64,000 nt of DNA from Bartonella sp. DGB1 (GCF_041345015.1 NZ_CP166769.1:930001-994000), one strand, 5' to 3'. Numbered from the stretch's first letter, positions 16,939-25,183 are shown. Numbers and translations are program-made. Notes: generated by a model from the letters alone, not told the origin.

Positions 16939-17060
16939 ACATTTTCTTTTCTTCTTTAGTAAACGTATCCCATATTGTTAATATCTGTGCATTAACAGAT
17001 TTTTTCTGCTTCAAATAACTCACCCCCTCTCTCTTTTTTACAAAAAAAACCAGAATGGTA

Positions 17061-17090
17061 TTGACAAACCATTCCATTATGGAATAATAT
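17061..17090 (+). promoter_or_regulatory. Early rightward promoter with internal operator
   Basis: TTGACA (17061-17066) and an AT-rich -10 (around 17084-17090), with the perfect palindrome ATTCCATTATGGAAT (17071-17085) filling the spacer. Probably drives the early operon from 17155 under repressor control. Confidence 0.6.
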
Positions 17091-17154
17091 AACCCATAGA
17101 CCACGAAGAAGCAACGGCAGAACTGGTCTAGGTAAGCAGATAAGAAGTCATAAA

Positions 17155-17280
17155 ATGAGCGAATTAGAAGAAATAAAGAAATTAGCTAAACAGATAATAA
17201 GCACAGGCGATAATAGGCTTAAATTACAATTATACGGCTTACTATGCGCCCTAGCTGATAAGGCTAAAGATAAATTATGA
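17155..17280 (+). CDS. Small early protein (41 aa)
   Basis: MSELEEIKKLAKQIISTGDN and onward; a short amphipathic helical protein of unknown role. First gene after the early promoter; its stop overlaps the next start (ATGA). Supported by spacing and coupling only. Confidence 0.5.
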   Translation: MSELEEIKKLAKQIISTGDNRLKLQLYGLLCALADKAKDKL

Positions 17281-17399
17281 GGTACGAAATGATTAAAAAA
17301 ATACCAGTAGGTTTTAATAAAGTAATGATTATTAAACAATTACCTAACGGCGCAATAAGCAGAAAGATTGTCCCCGCTCTAGAACAGGCAGTAAGTTAA
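17277..17399 (+). CDS. Small early protein (40 aa)
   Basis: MRYEMIKKIPVGFNKVMIIK and onward; basic, unknown. ATGA overlap with the preceding gene indicates translational coupling. Confidence 0.45.
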   Translation: MRYEMIKKIPVGFNKVMIIKQLPNGAISRKIVPALEQAVS

Positions 17400-17416
17400 A
17401 GTTTTCAGGCACTGTA

Positions 17417-17445
17417 GTGGTTAATTGATTTCGGCGATTAGCCAC
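17417..17445 (+). promoter_or_regulatory. Leader hairpin
   Basis: Nine-pair stem (GTGGTTAAT with ATTAGCCAC, one G-T pair) and a TTTCGG-containing loop, 32 bases before the next gene. Directly preceded by TTTTCAGGCACTGTA (17402-17416), which recurs near the prophage 2 C4-like RNA (54884-54897 region). Confidence 0.4.
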
Positions 17446-17476
17446 AAAATAAGACGTTACTTAGGAGTATAAAAAT

Positions 17477-17989
17477 ATGGAGCCTATTACCCAAGAGTTA
17501 GTAGAAGGTCTAACCCCTCAAGCAATAGCTAATTTTTACGGCGCTCTAACCGCAACAAAAACCTACCGTACAGTTGATTACAGCGGTAAATTTATTTCAA
17601 GCTTTGATGTTAAAGAACCATTTAGCATTATAAAACTTTATGCTTTTTTACATTATAGTTATAGCTTTTTTAAAAGATTTTTTAAGGTTGAGTTATTTAA
17701 CGAGGAATTTAAAAATATCAACGGGATATATGTTGTTCCTAGTATATACGAGCAATATAAAAATATATCGTTAGAAGGAAGAGAATATTTACCCCAAGCT
17801 ATTATTAAAGAATTTGATGAGTTTAACAAAACAGTAGATGCATTAGACGAAAAGAAAAGTCCTATTCCTTACCCTAAAGACTGTCAATGGAAATCCTTAA
17901 AAAGGATATTCTTATGGATTATATATAATAATCAAATGTCAAAGACTGACGAAGAACTAAGAATAAAACTATCAAGAAAGGTTAATTAA
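17477..17989 (+). CDS. Hypothetical phage protein (170 aa)
   Basis: Not firmly recognised. Begins MEPITQELVEGLTPQAIANF; the middle (IIKLYAFLHYSYSFFKRFF, NGIYVVPSIYEQYKN) loosely recalls Panacea/DUF4065-type proteins. Its stop overlaps the tiny membrane protein gene (TAATG). Confidence 0.5.
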   Translation: MEPITQELVEGLTPQAIANFYGALTATKTYRTVDYSGKFISSFDVKEPFSIIKLYAFLHYSYSFFKRFFKVELFNEEFKNINGIYVVPSIYEQYKNISLEGREYLPQAIIKEFDEFNKTVDALDEKKSPIPYPKDCQWKSLKRIFLWIIYNNQMSKTDEELRIKLSRKVN

Positions 17990-18069
17990 TGAATATTGGC
18001 TTAATTTTATTATGTGTATTAATAGCTCTGTTTATTATTTTAGCTATTTCGCCTAATTCAAATCAGTAA
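17989..18069 (+). CDS. Tiny single-span membrane protein (26 aa)
   Basis: Begins MNIGLILLCVLIALFIILAI with a short polar tail: one membrane helix. Start overlaps the preceding stop, so it is probably coupled. Function unknown. Confidence 0.4.
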   Translation: MNIGLILLCVLIALFIILAISPNSNQ

Positions 18070-18175
18070 ATCAACCCTGCCCTTTACGGGGGTAATAACT
18101 AAAGATTATCAAACAATTTAAAGATTAATGCGATTTCTCGCCACGGATGTGCTTTGTCTAAAATAGGATAATAAA

Positions 18176-18571
18176 ATGAGTGTTATAAAAGTTAAACTTA
18201 TCTTAGGTGGTCATTGTAAGGATTTATTTAAAGATAATCCAATGCAATTTGAACTAGCTCCTAACACAGATATAGATGTCTTTATAAATGATTTAGAGCA
18301 GTTATTAGACGATATCTTTTATGACATAGCTTACTTTAAAAATGATGCAGAGAGAATAGATTGGGTAAATCATAAAAATAATACTATGGGCAATACTAAC
18401 GAAGCCATGTCTAGAAGCTGGTGTAAGCTACATGCTAGCAGATTAAACTTTGAGAATGATTGTTTACCAATTTTCGTAAAAGAATCTGACTATTATCAAA
18501 TGTTAGTAGATGAAGCAGAACAAAATGCAGAACTTGAATTTAGTGAGATGTTAAACACAAGATACTTATAG
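18176..18571 (+). CDS. Hypothetical phage protein (131 aa)
   Basis: Not recognised. Acidic, mixed alpha/beta (MSVIKVKLILGGHCKDLFKD, acidic helix DVFINDLEQLLDDIFYDI). Directly upstream of bet, nine bases apart, so probably part of the recombination operon. The 100 bases before it hold a weak CCC/GGG hairpin only. Confidence 0.5.
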   Translation: MSVIKVKLILGGHCKDLFKDNPMQFELAPNTDIDVFINDLEQLLDDIFYDIAYFKNDAERIDWVNHKNNTMGNTNEAMSRSWCKLHASRLNFENDCLPIFVKESDYYQMLVDEAEQNAELEFSEMLNTRYL

Positions 18572-18580
18572 GATATTAAT

Positions 18581-19321
18581 ATGACACATTCACCTTTAGC
18601 CATTATGGCACAAAAATATAATTTTTCACCTGAGAAATTCAAAGAAACAGTAGTAAAAACATGTATGTCAGGAGACCCTAAACCAGAAGAATTTCACGCT
18701 TTTATTTCAGTAGCAAATGAATATGGTTTAAATCCCCTAACTAAAGAAATTTATGCCTTCCCTAAACGGGGCGGTGGTATTATGCCAATCGTATCTGTTG
18801 ATGGCTGGGTAAAGATAATTCATTCTAATAACAAGTTTGACGGGTTACAATTTAAAGATAATCTAGACGAAAATGGTAAGTTAATCTCTATAACCTGCTG
18901 TATAAAATTAGCAAATGTAACCATGCCAATAGAGGTAACTGAATATCTAAGTGAATGTATGCAAAATAGTGACACTTGGAAAAAGTACCCTTCTCGCATG
19001 TTACGTCATAAAGCCTTAATTCAATGTGCAAGATATGCTTTTGGTTATAGTGGTATTTTTGATGAAGATGAAGCCCACCGTATAAATCAGCCAGTGTTAG
19101 AAGTTACAACAATTGATATAGAAAAAATACAACAAATTAAAAACTTACTAAAAGCTACAGCTATAGATGAAAATACTATCTTAGAACATTTTAACATAGC
19201 TAGCTTAGAAGAATTAACAGAAACCCAAGCGGAAATAGCTTTAAAGAAATTACAAAAAAGCCAAAAGAAGTTAACCAAGGATAACAATAGTTACTTAGAG
19301 TATAAAGATGCAACAGAATAG
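18581..19321 (+). CDS. bet: Phage recombination protein Bet (RecT family)
   Basis: 246 aa single-strand annealing protein. Recognisable Bet segments: ANEYGLNPLTKEIYAFPKRG, IMPIVSVDGWVKIIHSN, YPSRMLRHKALIQCARYAFG then YSGIFDEDEA. Works with the exonuclease encoded next to it and SSB in phage recombination. C-terminal ~60 residues are charged and variable. Overlaps the exonuclease start by 14 bases. Confidence 0.9.
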   Translation: MTHSPLAIMAQKYNFSPEKFKETVVKTCMSGDPKPEEFHAFISVANEYGLNPLTKEIYAFPKRGGGIMPIVSVDGWVKIIHSNNKFDGLQFKDNLDENGKLISITCCIKLANVTMPIEVTEYLSECMQNSDTWKKYPSRMLRHKALIQCARYAFGYSGIFDEDEAHRINQPVLEVTTIDIEKIQQIKNLLKATAIDENTILEHFNIASLEELTETQAEIALKKLQKSQKKLTKDNNSYLEYKDATE

Positions 19322-19930
19322 CGCAGAATGGTTTCAAGCAAGGCTTGGTAAAGTAACAGCATCACGTATTTACGATATTATTGCTAGCCAGAAAAATGGA
19401 GAGCCTCTGAAGAAATATTCTGATTATAAAATGCAATTGTTAAGTGAAAGGCTAACAGGGCAAATATTCTCACAACCAACTAATAAATATATGGACTGGG
19501 GTGTAGAATATGAAGCACAAGCTAAAGAAGAATATAAATTTTTTTAAATGATGTTGTAATAACTGAATGCGGTTTTATAAACCACCCTACTATAGCTATG
19601 AGTGGCGCAAGTCCTGATGGATTAATTAATGCAGATGGACTTATTGAAGTTAAATGCCCTCAATCTACCACACATTTAGATTTTTTACTTAATGATAAAA
19701 TCAAACCCGAATATATAGCACAAATGCAGTGGCAAATGGCTTGCACAGATAGAGCTTGGTGTGACTTTGTTAGTTTTGACCCACGCTTTGAAGGTAAATC
19801 AGCAGGTTTAAGAATTAAAGAAAAGCGCATATTACGTGATGATAATTTCATCGCCGAAATAACAGTAAAAGTTAGTAAATTTTTACAAGAAATAAAAGAT
19901 ATGGAAACACAATTAAAGGAGACGCAATAA
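19308..19930 (+). pseudogene. YqaJ-type recombination exonuclease, split at a T7 run
   Basis: N-terminal part (MQQNSAEWFQARLGKVTASR to KEEYKFF, stop at 19547) and C-terminal part (from NDVVITECGFINHP with ASPDGLINADGLIEVKCPQ to a stop at 19930) are the two halves of one YqaJ/lambda-exo-like nuclease; catalytic GASPDG and EVKCP residues are in the second half. The break is at the seven-T run 19541-19547. A -1 slip at U UUU UUU gives exactly the right frame, so this could be decay, a sequencing error or programmed frameshifting. Confidence 0.75.
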
Positions 19931-20124
19931 TGGATATAGAAGAAAAATCAGTAAAGATAATCGCTCAAGCAGTTAAAGAAACATTGCTTGAATTAAGAAA
20001 AGATATTGTAGCAGGTCAAGACTCAATAAAGCTTATTGATAATATTATTCTTTCTTTAGACAAATCTACAACTGACACTAACAAAGCTAATTATATCAAT
20101 AACCCATCTAAAACTATTAATTAG
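19930..20124 (+). CDS. Hypothetical phage protein (64 aa)
   Basis: MDIEEKSVKIIAQAVKETLL and onward: helical and charged. Coupled to the exonuclease (TAATG) and 9 bases before ssb. Unknown role, probably accessory to recombination. Confidence 0.5.
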   Translation: MDIEEKSVKIIAQAVKETLLELRKDIVAGQDSIKLIDNIILSLDKSTTDTNKANYINNPSKTIN

Positions 20125-20133
20125 GTCAATGAC

Positions 20134-20496
20134 ATGTATGGATTAAATAGAGTTACCTTGATAGGACATGTTGCAACAGATTTAACCTTTTTTGAACTTA
20201 AGTCTGGAATAAAACTGCTAAAATTTCGTTTAGTTACTTCTGAGAGATGGAAAGATAAAGACGGAGAAGTTAACGAACAGTTAGAATGGCACACTATCGC
20301 TGTTTTTAATGATGCTCTTATAAATTTAGCAAATAACCTTTTAGAAAAAGGCGATGGTGTGATGATTGAAGGTCGACTTCATACCAGAAACTGGAAAGAT
20401 AAAGAAGGTCACAAGCACACTACTGCAGAAATCATCTTAGATAAATACTCAGGTAGATTAGTGTTATTGCGTAAAAAGGATATTCAGAATGACTGA
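20134..20496 (+). CDS. ssb: Single-stranded DNA-binding protein
   Basis: 120 aa OB-fold SSB: NRVTLIGHVATDLTFFELKS, WHTIAVFNDALINLANNLL then EKGDGVMIEGRL, RNWKDKEGHKHTTAEIIL. Lacks the acidic C-terminal tail of cellular SSB (ends KKDIQND), so it may not recruit host SSB partners. Belongs with Bet and the YqaJ nuclease. Overlaps the next gene by 8 bases. Confidence 0.85.
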   Translation: MYGLNRVTLIGHVATDLTFFELKSGIKLLKFRLVTSERWKDKDGEVNEQLEWHTIAVFNDALINLANNLLEKGDGVMIEGRLHTRNWKDKEGHKHTTAEIILDKYSGRLVLLRKKDIQND

Positions 20497-20704
20497 GAAA
20501 TTAACCAACGTAAAAGAAACTGATAAATTACTCAATGCAAGAGAAGTCGCCTCAATGCTTAATGTATGTGTGACTACACTTTATGCTCATATGAAAAAAG
20601 GCAATTTTCCTCAACCAGTACAAATATTAAATTCAACGCGGTGGAAGCTATCAGATATAGAGGAATATATAGATAGCCAACCTCGCGGAGTAAGAAATCA
20701 GTAA
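20489..20704 (+). CDS. AlpA-like HTH regulator/excisionase
   Basis: 71 aa. LLNAREVASMLNVCVTTLYA HMKKGNFP and RWKLSDIEEYID form the AlpA/MerR-like winged helix common in prophage transcription activators and excisionases. As a small DNA-binding protein in the early operon of an integrase-bearing element it may direct excision, but the target site cannot be seen. Confidence 0.7.
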   Translation: MTEKLTNVKETDKLLNAREVASMLNVCVTTLYAHMKKGNFPQPVQILNSTRWKLSDIEEYIDSQPRGVRNQ

Positions 20705-20735
20705 TTGTAATTATACCAAAAAGAGGAGTCTTATT

Positions 20736-21488
20736 ATGGACAATCAATTAATGGAAATCAAACAAACACAAATAGCTAACGATACAATACAAACTGTTAA
20801 CGCTCGTGAATTACATGAATTTTTACAAGTAGGTAAAGATTTTAGTAACTGGATAAAAGACAGAATAAATAAATATGATTTTAAGGAAAATCAAGATTAT
20901 ATAGTTTTCGCCAATTCTGGCGAAAACCTCCATGGAGGTAGACCAAGCAAAGAATACCACCTTACCTTAGACATGGCTAAAGAGCTATCAATGGTAGAAC
21001 GCAATGAAAAAGGTAAAGAAGCCCGTCAATATTTTATTAAATGTGAAAAGAAGTTAAAACAACCTAATACCGCTAATATCACGGAGGTATTAAGCAATCC
21101 AGACCATTTAAAAGCATTATTATTAGATAACGTTAATAAGGTTATAAAATTACAAGAACTGGTTAAAGAACAAGAACCAAAAGTTAAGGCTTTAGAACAT
21201 TTAACACGTGCTGATGGATTACTTTGTATTACTGATGCTGCTAAAGTTTTAAACATGCGCCCTAAGGATTTATTCCAATATTTACAAAAACACAATTGGA
21301 TTTATAAACGCGTAGGCACAAGTAATTTTATCCCTTATCAAGATAAGTTAAAATCTGGCTTAATGGATTGTCCTACCACAACAATACATCGTCCTGATGG
21401 TAGTGAAAAAATCATAGCTCAAGCAAAAATCACCACTAAAGGTTTAGCAATATTATCTGAAAAATTACAAGCAACGCAAGTGGCATAG
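20736..21488 (+). CDS. Phage antirepressor (AntA-type N-terminus plus ANT C-terminus)
   Basis: 250 aa. N-terminal AntA/AntB domain (VNARELHEFLQVGKDFSNWI, YHLTLDMAKELSMVERNEKG, ARQYFIKCE), then a linker and a C-terminal KilAC/ANT domain (LLCITDAAKVLNMRPKDLFQ, NWIYKRVGTSNFIPYQDKL). Such proteins bind and inactivate phage repressors lacking a self-cleavage domain, fitting the short CI-like repressor at 16639. The codons for VFANSGEN are written by a near-perfect palindrome (20904-20927), immediately followed by a 14-base palindrome over HGG. Confidence 0.85.
   Translation: MDNQLMEIKQTQIANDTIQTVNARELHEFLQVGKDFSNWIKDRINKYDFKENQDYIVFANSGENLHGGRPSKEYHLTLDMAKELSMVERNEKGKEARQYFIKCEKKLKQPNTANITEVLSNPDHLKALLLDNVNKVIKLQELVKEQEPKVKALEHLTRADGLLCITDAAKVLNMRPKDLFQYLQKHNWIYKRVGTSNFIPYQDKLKSGLMDCPTTTIHRPDGSEKIIAQAKITTKGLAILSEKLQATQVA
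20904..20939. repeat. Paired palindromes inside the antirepressor gene
   Basis: Arms GTTTTCGCCA/TGGCGAAAAC (20904-20927, 4-base loop) and the perfect palindrome ACCTCCATGGAGGT (20926-20939). The same GGAGGT-plus-palindrome arrangement recurs, in the opposite orientation relative to coding, in rha of prophage 2 and in its intergenic array. Confidence 0.7.
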
Positions 21489-21517
21489 TAAGTAAGCCAA
21501 GTAAAAAGGATTTAACA

Positions 21518-21895
21518 ATGATTGATAAAGGAGAAACAGAAATGAAAAAAATTAACAAAGATTTGATAAAACAATGTGTGGAAGAATTCGATACTAAAGC
21601 GGACGGCTTTCACGAGATGTACTTAAAAATTGAGCGTAATTTTATGAAAGAGGCTGGAAGTGGTCTTGTTTTAGAGCATTTAGCTAGTTTAGGTGGTTCT
21701 GACTCTTTGCTTAATACTTTAAAATTTATAAAAAGCTCTGAGTATAAAATGGTTAAGTTAACCTATTTCTCTGATACGGATATAGAGGCTTTAGCAGAGG
21801 CTGGATATATAATTATAGACAGTAAAGATAAATCTAACCCAAATATAACTCTAAATAATATGTTTTATCAAGATTTTCAGGAGAGCAAAAAATGA
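21518..21895 (+). CDS. Hypothetical phage protein (117-125 aa)
   Basis: Not recognised. Two in-frame starts, 21518 (MIDKGETEM) and 21542 (MKKINKDLI), each with an AAGGA-type site. Helical, acidic. Its stop overlaps the next start (ATGA). Confidence 0.5.
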   Translation: MIDKGETEMKKINKDLIKQCVEEFDTKADGFHEMYLKIERNFMKEAGSGLVLEHLASLGGSDSLLNTLKFIKSSEYKMVKLTYFSDTDIEALAEAGYIIIDSKDKSNPNITLNNMFYQDFQESKK

Positions 21896-22226
21896 TTGAT
21901 AAGCATATCCAAATACCTATATTAATGATTCTATTATAAGCAAGATAGATAAGCTATTGGATAAGGACGATAAGCGTATTGTTTCTGCTAGTTTAAACAA
22001 GGTTAAAAGACAAAAAATATTAGAATTATTAAAGCAAGAAAAGTATAAGGATGGTTTAGCTGTTACAGAAATTACCAACCTTGTAGGAATGGGCAGAAGA
22101 GATGTTAATAGTTATATGAACTTTCTTTTAGATAGGGGCGATGTTATCCGCTTTAAAGGAGTGAATAGAAACCCTAACGGCGGTAAGCATAAAGAAGTGT
22201 ATTATTACGCTCTTAATAAATGTTAA
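21892..22226 (+). pseudogene. Winged-helix-like protein, probably frameshifted
   Basis: The open part from 21957 encodes a winged-helix-like protein (QKILELLKQEKYKDGLAVTE, ITNLVGMGRRDVNSYMNFLL, then a basic wing). Its upstream codons read INDSIISKIDKLLDK, and a start with AGGAG at 21892 (MIDKHIQIP) joins that frame if two bases near 21912 are removed. Either a frameshifted gene or a shorter gene with a poor start. Confidence 0.5.
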
Positions 22227-22238
22227 GGAGGTTTTATA

Positions 22239-22457
22239 ATGTCAAATGATATTTTAGAAATTACTTGCGAAATAATGAAAAATAATAAATCTGCTAATCC
22301 TTTAGGATTCACTCAAAGAGAGTTAAAGGATTTAGTAAATAAAGAATTTGAGTATCTTATAGATGCTGTAATTGATGAATGTTTTTTTATAGAGCACAAT
22401 CCTAGGACAGATATATCATTTACTGACACGGGTATATATGCAAAGCTTAGGGATTAA
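22239..22457 (+). CDS. Hypothetical phage protein (72 aa)
   Basis: MSNDILEITCEIMKNNKSAN and onward. Looks like a small winged-helix fold (GFTQRELKDLVNKEFEYLID) related in style to its upstream neighbour. AAGGAGG upstream. Unknown. Confidence 0.55.
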   Translation: MSNDILEITCEIMKNNKSANPLGFTQRELKDLVNKEFEYLIDAVIDECFFIEHNPRTDISFTDTGIYAKLRD

Positions 22458-22460
22458 GGA

Positions 22461-22595
22461 ATGAAAAAAGAAAACCGATTAGAAAAAGCCCTTAATGAAC
22501 TAGAACGCCACAACGAAGATTTATATAGGTCTTTCTTGGATATGAAAAACACTTTTATAGCAGTGAGGACAGCGGAAATAATAAAAGGAGTTTGA
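22461..22595 (+). CDS. Small coiled-coil phage protein (44 aa)
   Basis: MKKENRLEKALNELERHNED and onward: one charged amphipathic helix. AAGGA just before the ATG, 3 bases after the preceding stop. Unknown. Confidence 0.5.
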   Translation: MKKENRLEKALNELERHNEDLYRSFLDMKNTFIAVRTAEIIKGV

Positions 22596-22606
22596 GGAGA
22601 TAAGAA

Positions 22607-22900
22607 ATGACAAACACAGCGACTAAACGAGCAAATGAACAAATAACTATTACCGTAAAAGAAGAAAATAATCAACTTGTATTGTACATAACTGATGGTT
22701 GCAGTTGGAGTGAAAATTACCTGATTTTAAACCCTTTTACAATTAAACGTATTTTGCCAACTAGGGCTGACTCAGTATACGAAAAGCTATTTATCGAAAT
22801 TATTGGGGAGGATTGCGAGTTTTTAATAAACACAAGTTATAAAGGTAATAGTTTCGAAAACATACCAATTTATAAAGGGCTAAAACTTGAGTTAAGCTAA
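22607..22900 (+). CDS. Hypothetical phage protein (97 aa)
   Basis: Not recognised. Predominantly beta (ITITVKEENNQLVLYITDG, FIEIIGEDCEFLINTSYKG). GAGGAGA upstream supports the start. Confidence 0.55.
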   Translation: MTNTATKRANEQITITVKEENNQLVLYITDGCSWSENYLILNPFTIKRILPTRADSVYEKLFIEIIGEDCEFLINTSYKGNSFENIPIYKGLKLELS

Positions 22901-22947
22901 AGATAGGAATAAATAACAAAATTAACAATCAAGAAAGGGCTGTTTCA

Positions 22948-23211
22948 ATGAGTTTAAATTGTATTAGGATAGCATTGGAACAATTAGCAGAGCTAGCAAA
23001 CAGAACAGAAGATAAACAAATAGCTAAAGATTTAAAATTGCTACTAGACTTATTAATTAAAATTAAATTTTTAGAAGATAAAGAAGAAAATAAAAACTCT
23101 ATTATTACTGCAAAGAGCACACCTAACGACTACCAAATAGCATTAATAGGTGGAAAAAAAGAAGTGGAACTCATGAATCTTTGTGATATTGATATTGATA
23201 AACCAAAATAA
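22948..23211 (+). CDS. Hypothetical phage protein (87 aa)
   Basis: Not recognised. Helical N-terminus (LNCIRIALEQLAELANRTED) and a polar C-terminus. Last gene of the early operon, ending before a terminator shared with the convergent integration module. Confidence 0.5.
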   Translation: MSLNCIRIALEQLAELANRTEDKQIAKDLKLLLDLLIKIKFLEDKEENKNSIITAKSTPNDYQIALIGGKKEVELMNLCDIDIDKPK

Positions 23212-23263
23212 ACCAGTTATCAAGAAATCCTTGATAACTGACCAAAAGATATAAGTACTATAG

Positions 23264-23289
23264 AGCCCCGCTTTTATGGTGGGGCTTTT
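23264..23289. terminator. Bidirectional terminator between convergent operons
   Basis: AGCCCC (23264-23269) pairs with GGGGCT (23281-23286), followed by TTTT on the plus strand and AAAAG on the other side. The equivalent hairpin is at 53879-53901 in prophage 2. Confidence 0.75.
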
Positions 23290-23314
23290 CTGTTGCCAAG
23301 CTAGTTAATAAGTT

Positions 23315-24502
23315 TTAGTTAAACTTAGATATGCAAAGTTTCTTGTGGACTGATTCAGCAAAATAAGATTCAGATAAATTAAAAAATTGTTTTAATATTT
23401 CTATTGATAATGGGAGCTCATTTATTAATTCATCAAAAGTAAATTTTCCACTTTTTATAAGTTTTTTGACAACATAATTTAGCAAGAGTGGCTCTTCAAA
23501 AGCTAACGCTCCCGATCCTGAGTCTAGAGGTTCATTTGTTCTCCACTTTTTATAAGAGATTTGTTTTTGTAAATTTAAGATTTGATACTCGTCAAAAATA
23601 CCTAGTTGTTTACACCTCTGAACCATAGATTGAATTGATACTTTCCATCTAGATTTTAAGTGTATAAAAGACTCTACTTTAGTTGAGTAAATTTCATTTA
23701 GAAATGATCGTCTAGGTAATAAAAAAGCTCCAGCAAAATGATCAGCCTCTTTTTCAATTTGCTTAAGTCGTTTAGGGTCATCTAGTTCTTCTTCAGTAAC
23801 CCAGGTATGTAAGCAAAGATGCGCTAATTCGTGGGTTGCGTCAAATCTTCTGCGAACGGCACTTTTTTTATCCGAAGCCAAAAAAATAAAAGGACGATCT
23901 CCACTCCAATAAGAAAAAGCATCAATGTTTTCTTTTTCAAGAGCTAAATGACAGATAAAAATACCCATTTGCTCCAATAAACCCATAACATTTGAAATTG
24001 GTCCAAGTCCTAGACCAAGTTCTTCTCTCAATTTTTCAGCATATTGCTCAATTTCTTCCTTTGTGTAATTATTGGCAACTTTATTTATTGGTTCAAAACT
24101 CGGTAATTTAACTTCAGGCAAATTTAGAAAAGGTTCTAATAATTTTACACTTGCAGTAAACCAAGAAGCATAAATTGCACATGCTCTATTTTTCCATTTG
24201 TTATCTACACCTTTTTTTCGAAAAAAGTTAGCCCCTTGTTGCCCAAAGACAGGATAGCTAGTATTAGTGAAAAATTTTGTTGGTTGTTTTAGTTCTTGTA
24301 ATATTTTATGAAATGTTTCTGGATCAGGAACTCTATTTCCTTTTTCATAATTGGATATTGCCTGTCGGCTGACGTTTATGCGAGCAGCTAACTGTGTTTG
24401 TGTCAAACGTGCAATTATCCTAGCTTCAGTTAAGCGATTAGGAACCAAGGCTATCGGTTTTTTTCTAGAGTTAATTTCAATAACTTTAGTATTATTTCTC
24501 AT
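23315..24502 (-). CDS. XRE regulator fused to ImmA/IrrE metallopeptidase
   Basis: 395 aa. N-terminal XRE helix-turn-helix at about 25-75 (LTQTQLAARINVSRQAISNY), a middle helical region, then a DUF955/ImmA zinc peptidase with HELAH at about residue 225 and the downstream EADHFAGAFLLP glutamate. Single-chain XRE-ImmA proteins combine repression with peptidase-mediated release and occur in mobile elements. Its start overlaps the end of the partner gene by 11 bases, so the two are coupled. Intact here, broken in prophage 2. Confidence 0.85.
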   Translation of the reverse strand: MRNNTKVIEINSRKKPIALVPNRLTEARIIARLTQTQLAARINVSRQAISNYEKGNRVPDPETFHKILQELKQPTKFFTNTSYPVFGQQGANFFRKKGVDNKWKNRACAIYASWFTASVKLLEPFLNLPEVKLPSFEPINKVANNYTKEEIEQYAEKLREELGLGLGPISNVMGLLEQMGIFICHLALEKENIDAFSYWSGDRPFIFLASDKKSAVRRRFDATHELAHLCLHTWVTEEELDDPKRLKQIEKEADHFAGAFLLPRRSFLNEIYSTKVESFIHLKSRWKVSIQSMVQRCKQLGIFDEYQILNLQKQISYKKWRTNEPLDSGSGALAFEEPLLLNYVVKKLIKSGKFTFDELINELPLSIEILKQFFNLSESYFAESVHKKLCISKFN

Positions 24503-25148
24503 GGTTTATTACAGAACTCTTTAATGTTTCTTTTAGTAAGTTCATATCCTCAGGGTTATAACTTGTATTTTCAATTTCAGCTGATGTTCCTGTTACTAGG
24601 TGCGGTTCATGAAGCCAGTTATTAGAGACCCACTTCCATTGAGGTCGATTATAGTTTGCGGGAAGACCAATTCTTAAGTCATTTAGAGAATATCCAGATG
24701 ATGAAAAGGTTAGTATAAAATGAGGATAAGGTTCGTAAATGATATCAGCAAAACAGTTTTCTTGATAGTTAAATAAAGTTTTATTACCTACAAGTTTCTG
24801 TTCACGGAACATGGCTTTCTTGGGCGGTTTATTACAATTAGCAACTGAATTTATCGAAAATGTAAAATCACGCCCTATTATTTCTAAATATTTTCCTGTT
24901 GGTTTATCAAAATTTTTCCATCCACACGTAAATGGCAAAATTTTTCTTTCTATGTTACGTTGTATAACAAAATGAACCCCAATAGATAAGAAGTAACCTT
25001 TCATGTTATTTACCATTGGTAGTCCTAGCGCAAGATCATCCTTTCTCATATTTCTTATAACTTTATGACCTTCATTAACGCACTGCATTAATATTATCTT
25101 ATCTTTTATGGGTATTCGGGTCTTTATAAAATCTTCTGGATGTATCAT
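24492..25148 (-). CDS. Partner of the XRE-ImmA protein, unknown function
   Basis: 218 aa from the ATG at 25148 (MIHPEDFIKTRIPIKDKIIL), chosen because the prophage 2 copy keeps only this start; an ATG at 25160 exists here. No domain recognised. Notable segments: GLPMVNNMKGYFLSIGVHFV, CGWKNF, FTFSINSVANCNKPPKKAMF, PHFILTFSSSGYSLNDLRIG. No membrane segment. The operon with a repressor-peptidase suggests a regulated effector (immunity, toxin-like or sensor). The copy in prophage 2 is intact although its XRE-ImmA gene is broken, which argues against a potent toxin. Confidence 0.65.
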   Translation of the reverse strand: MIHPEDFIKTRIPIKDKIILMQCVNEGHKVIRNMRKDDLALGLPMVNNMKGYFLSIGVHFVIQRNIERKILPFTCGWKNFDKPTGKYLEIIGRDFTFSINSVANCNKPPKKAMFREQKLVGNKTLFNYQENCFADIIYEPYPHFILTFSSSGYSLNDLRIGLPANYNRPQWKWVSNNWLHEPHLVTGTSAEIENTSYNPEDMNLLKETLKSSVINHEK

Positions 25149-25183
25149 AGTTCTTATCATCTTATTTACTTAAAAGAATAACA

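Noticed and set aside
16907-17104. 65-aa minus-strand frame over the early promoter.
   Set aside because: It covers the end of the CI-like gene and the promoter/operator; no ribosome-binding site and low-complexity content.
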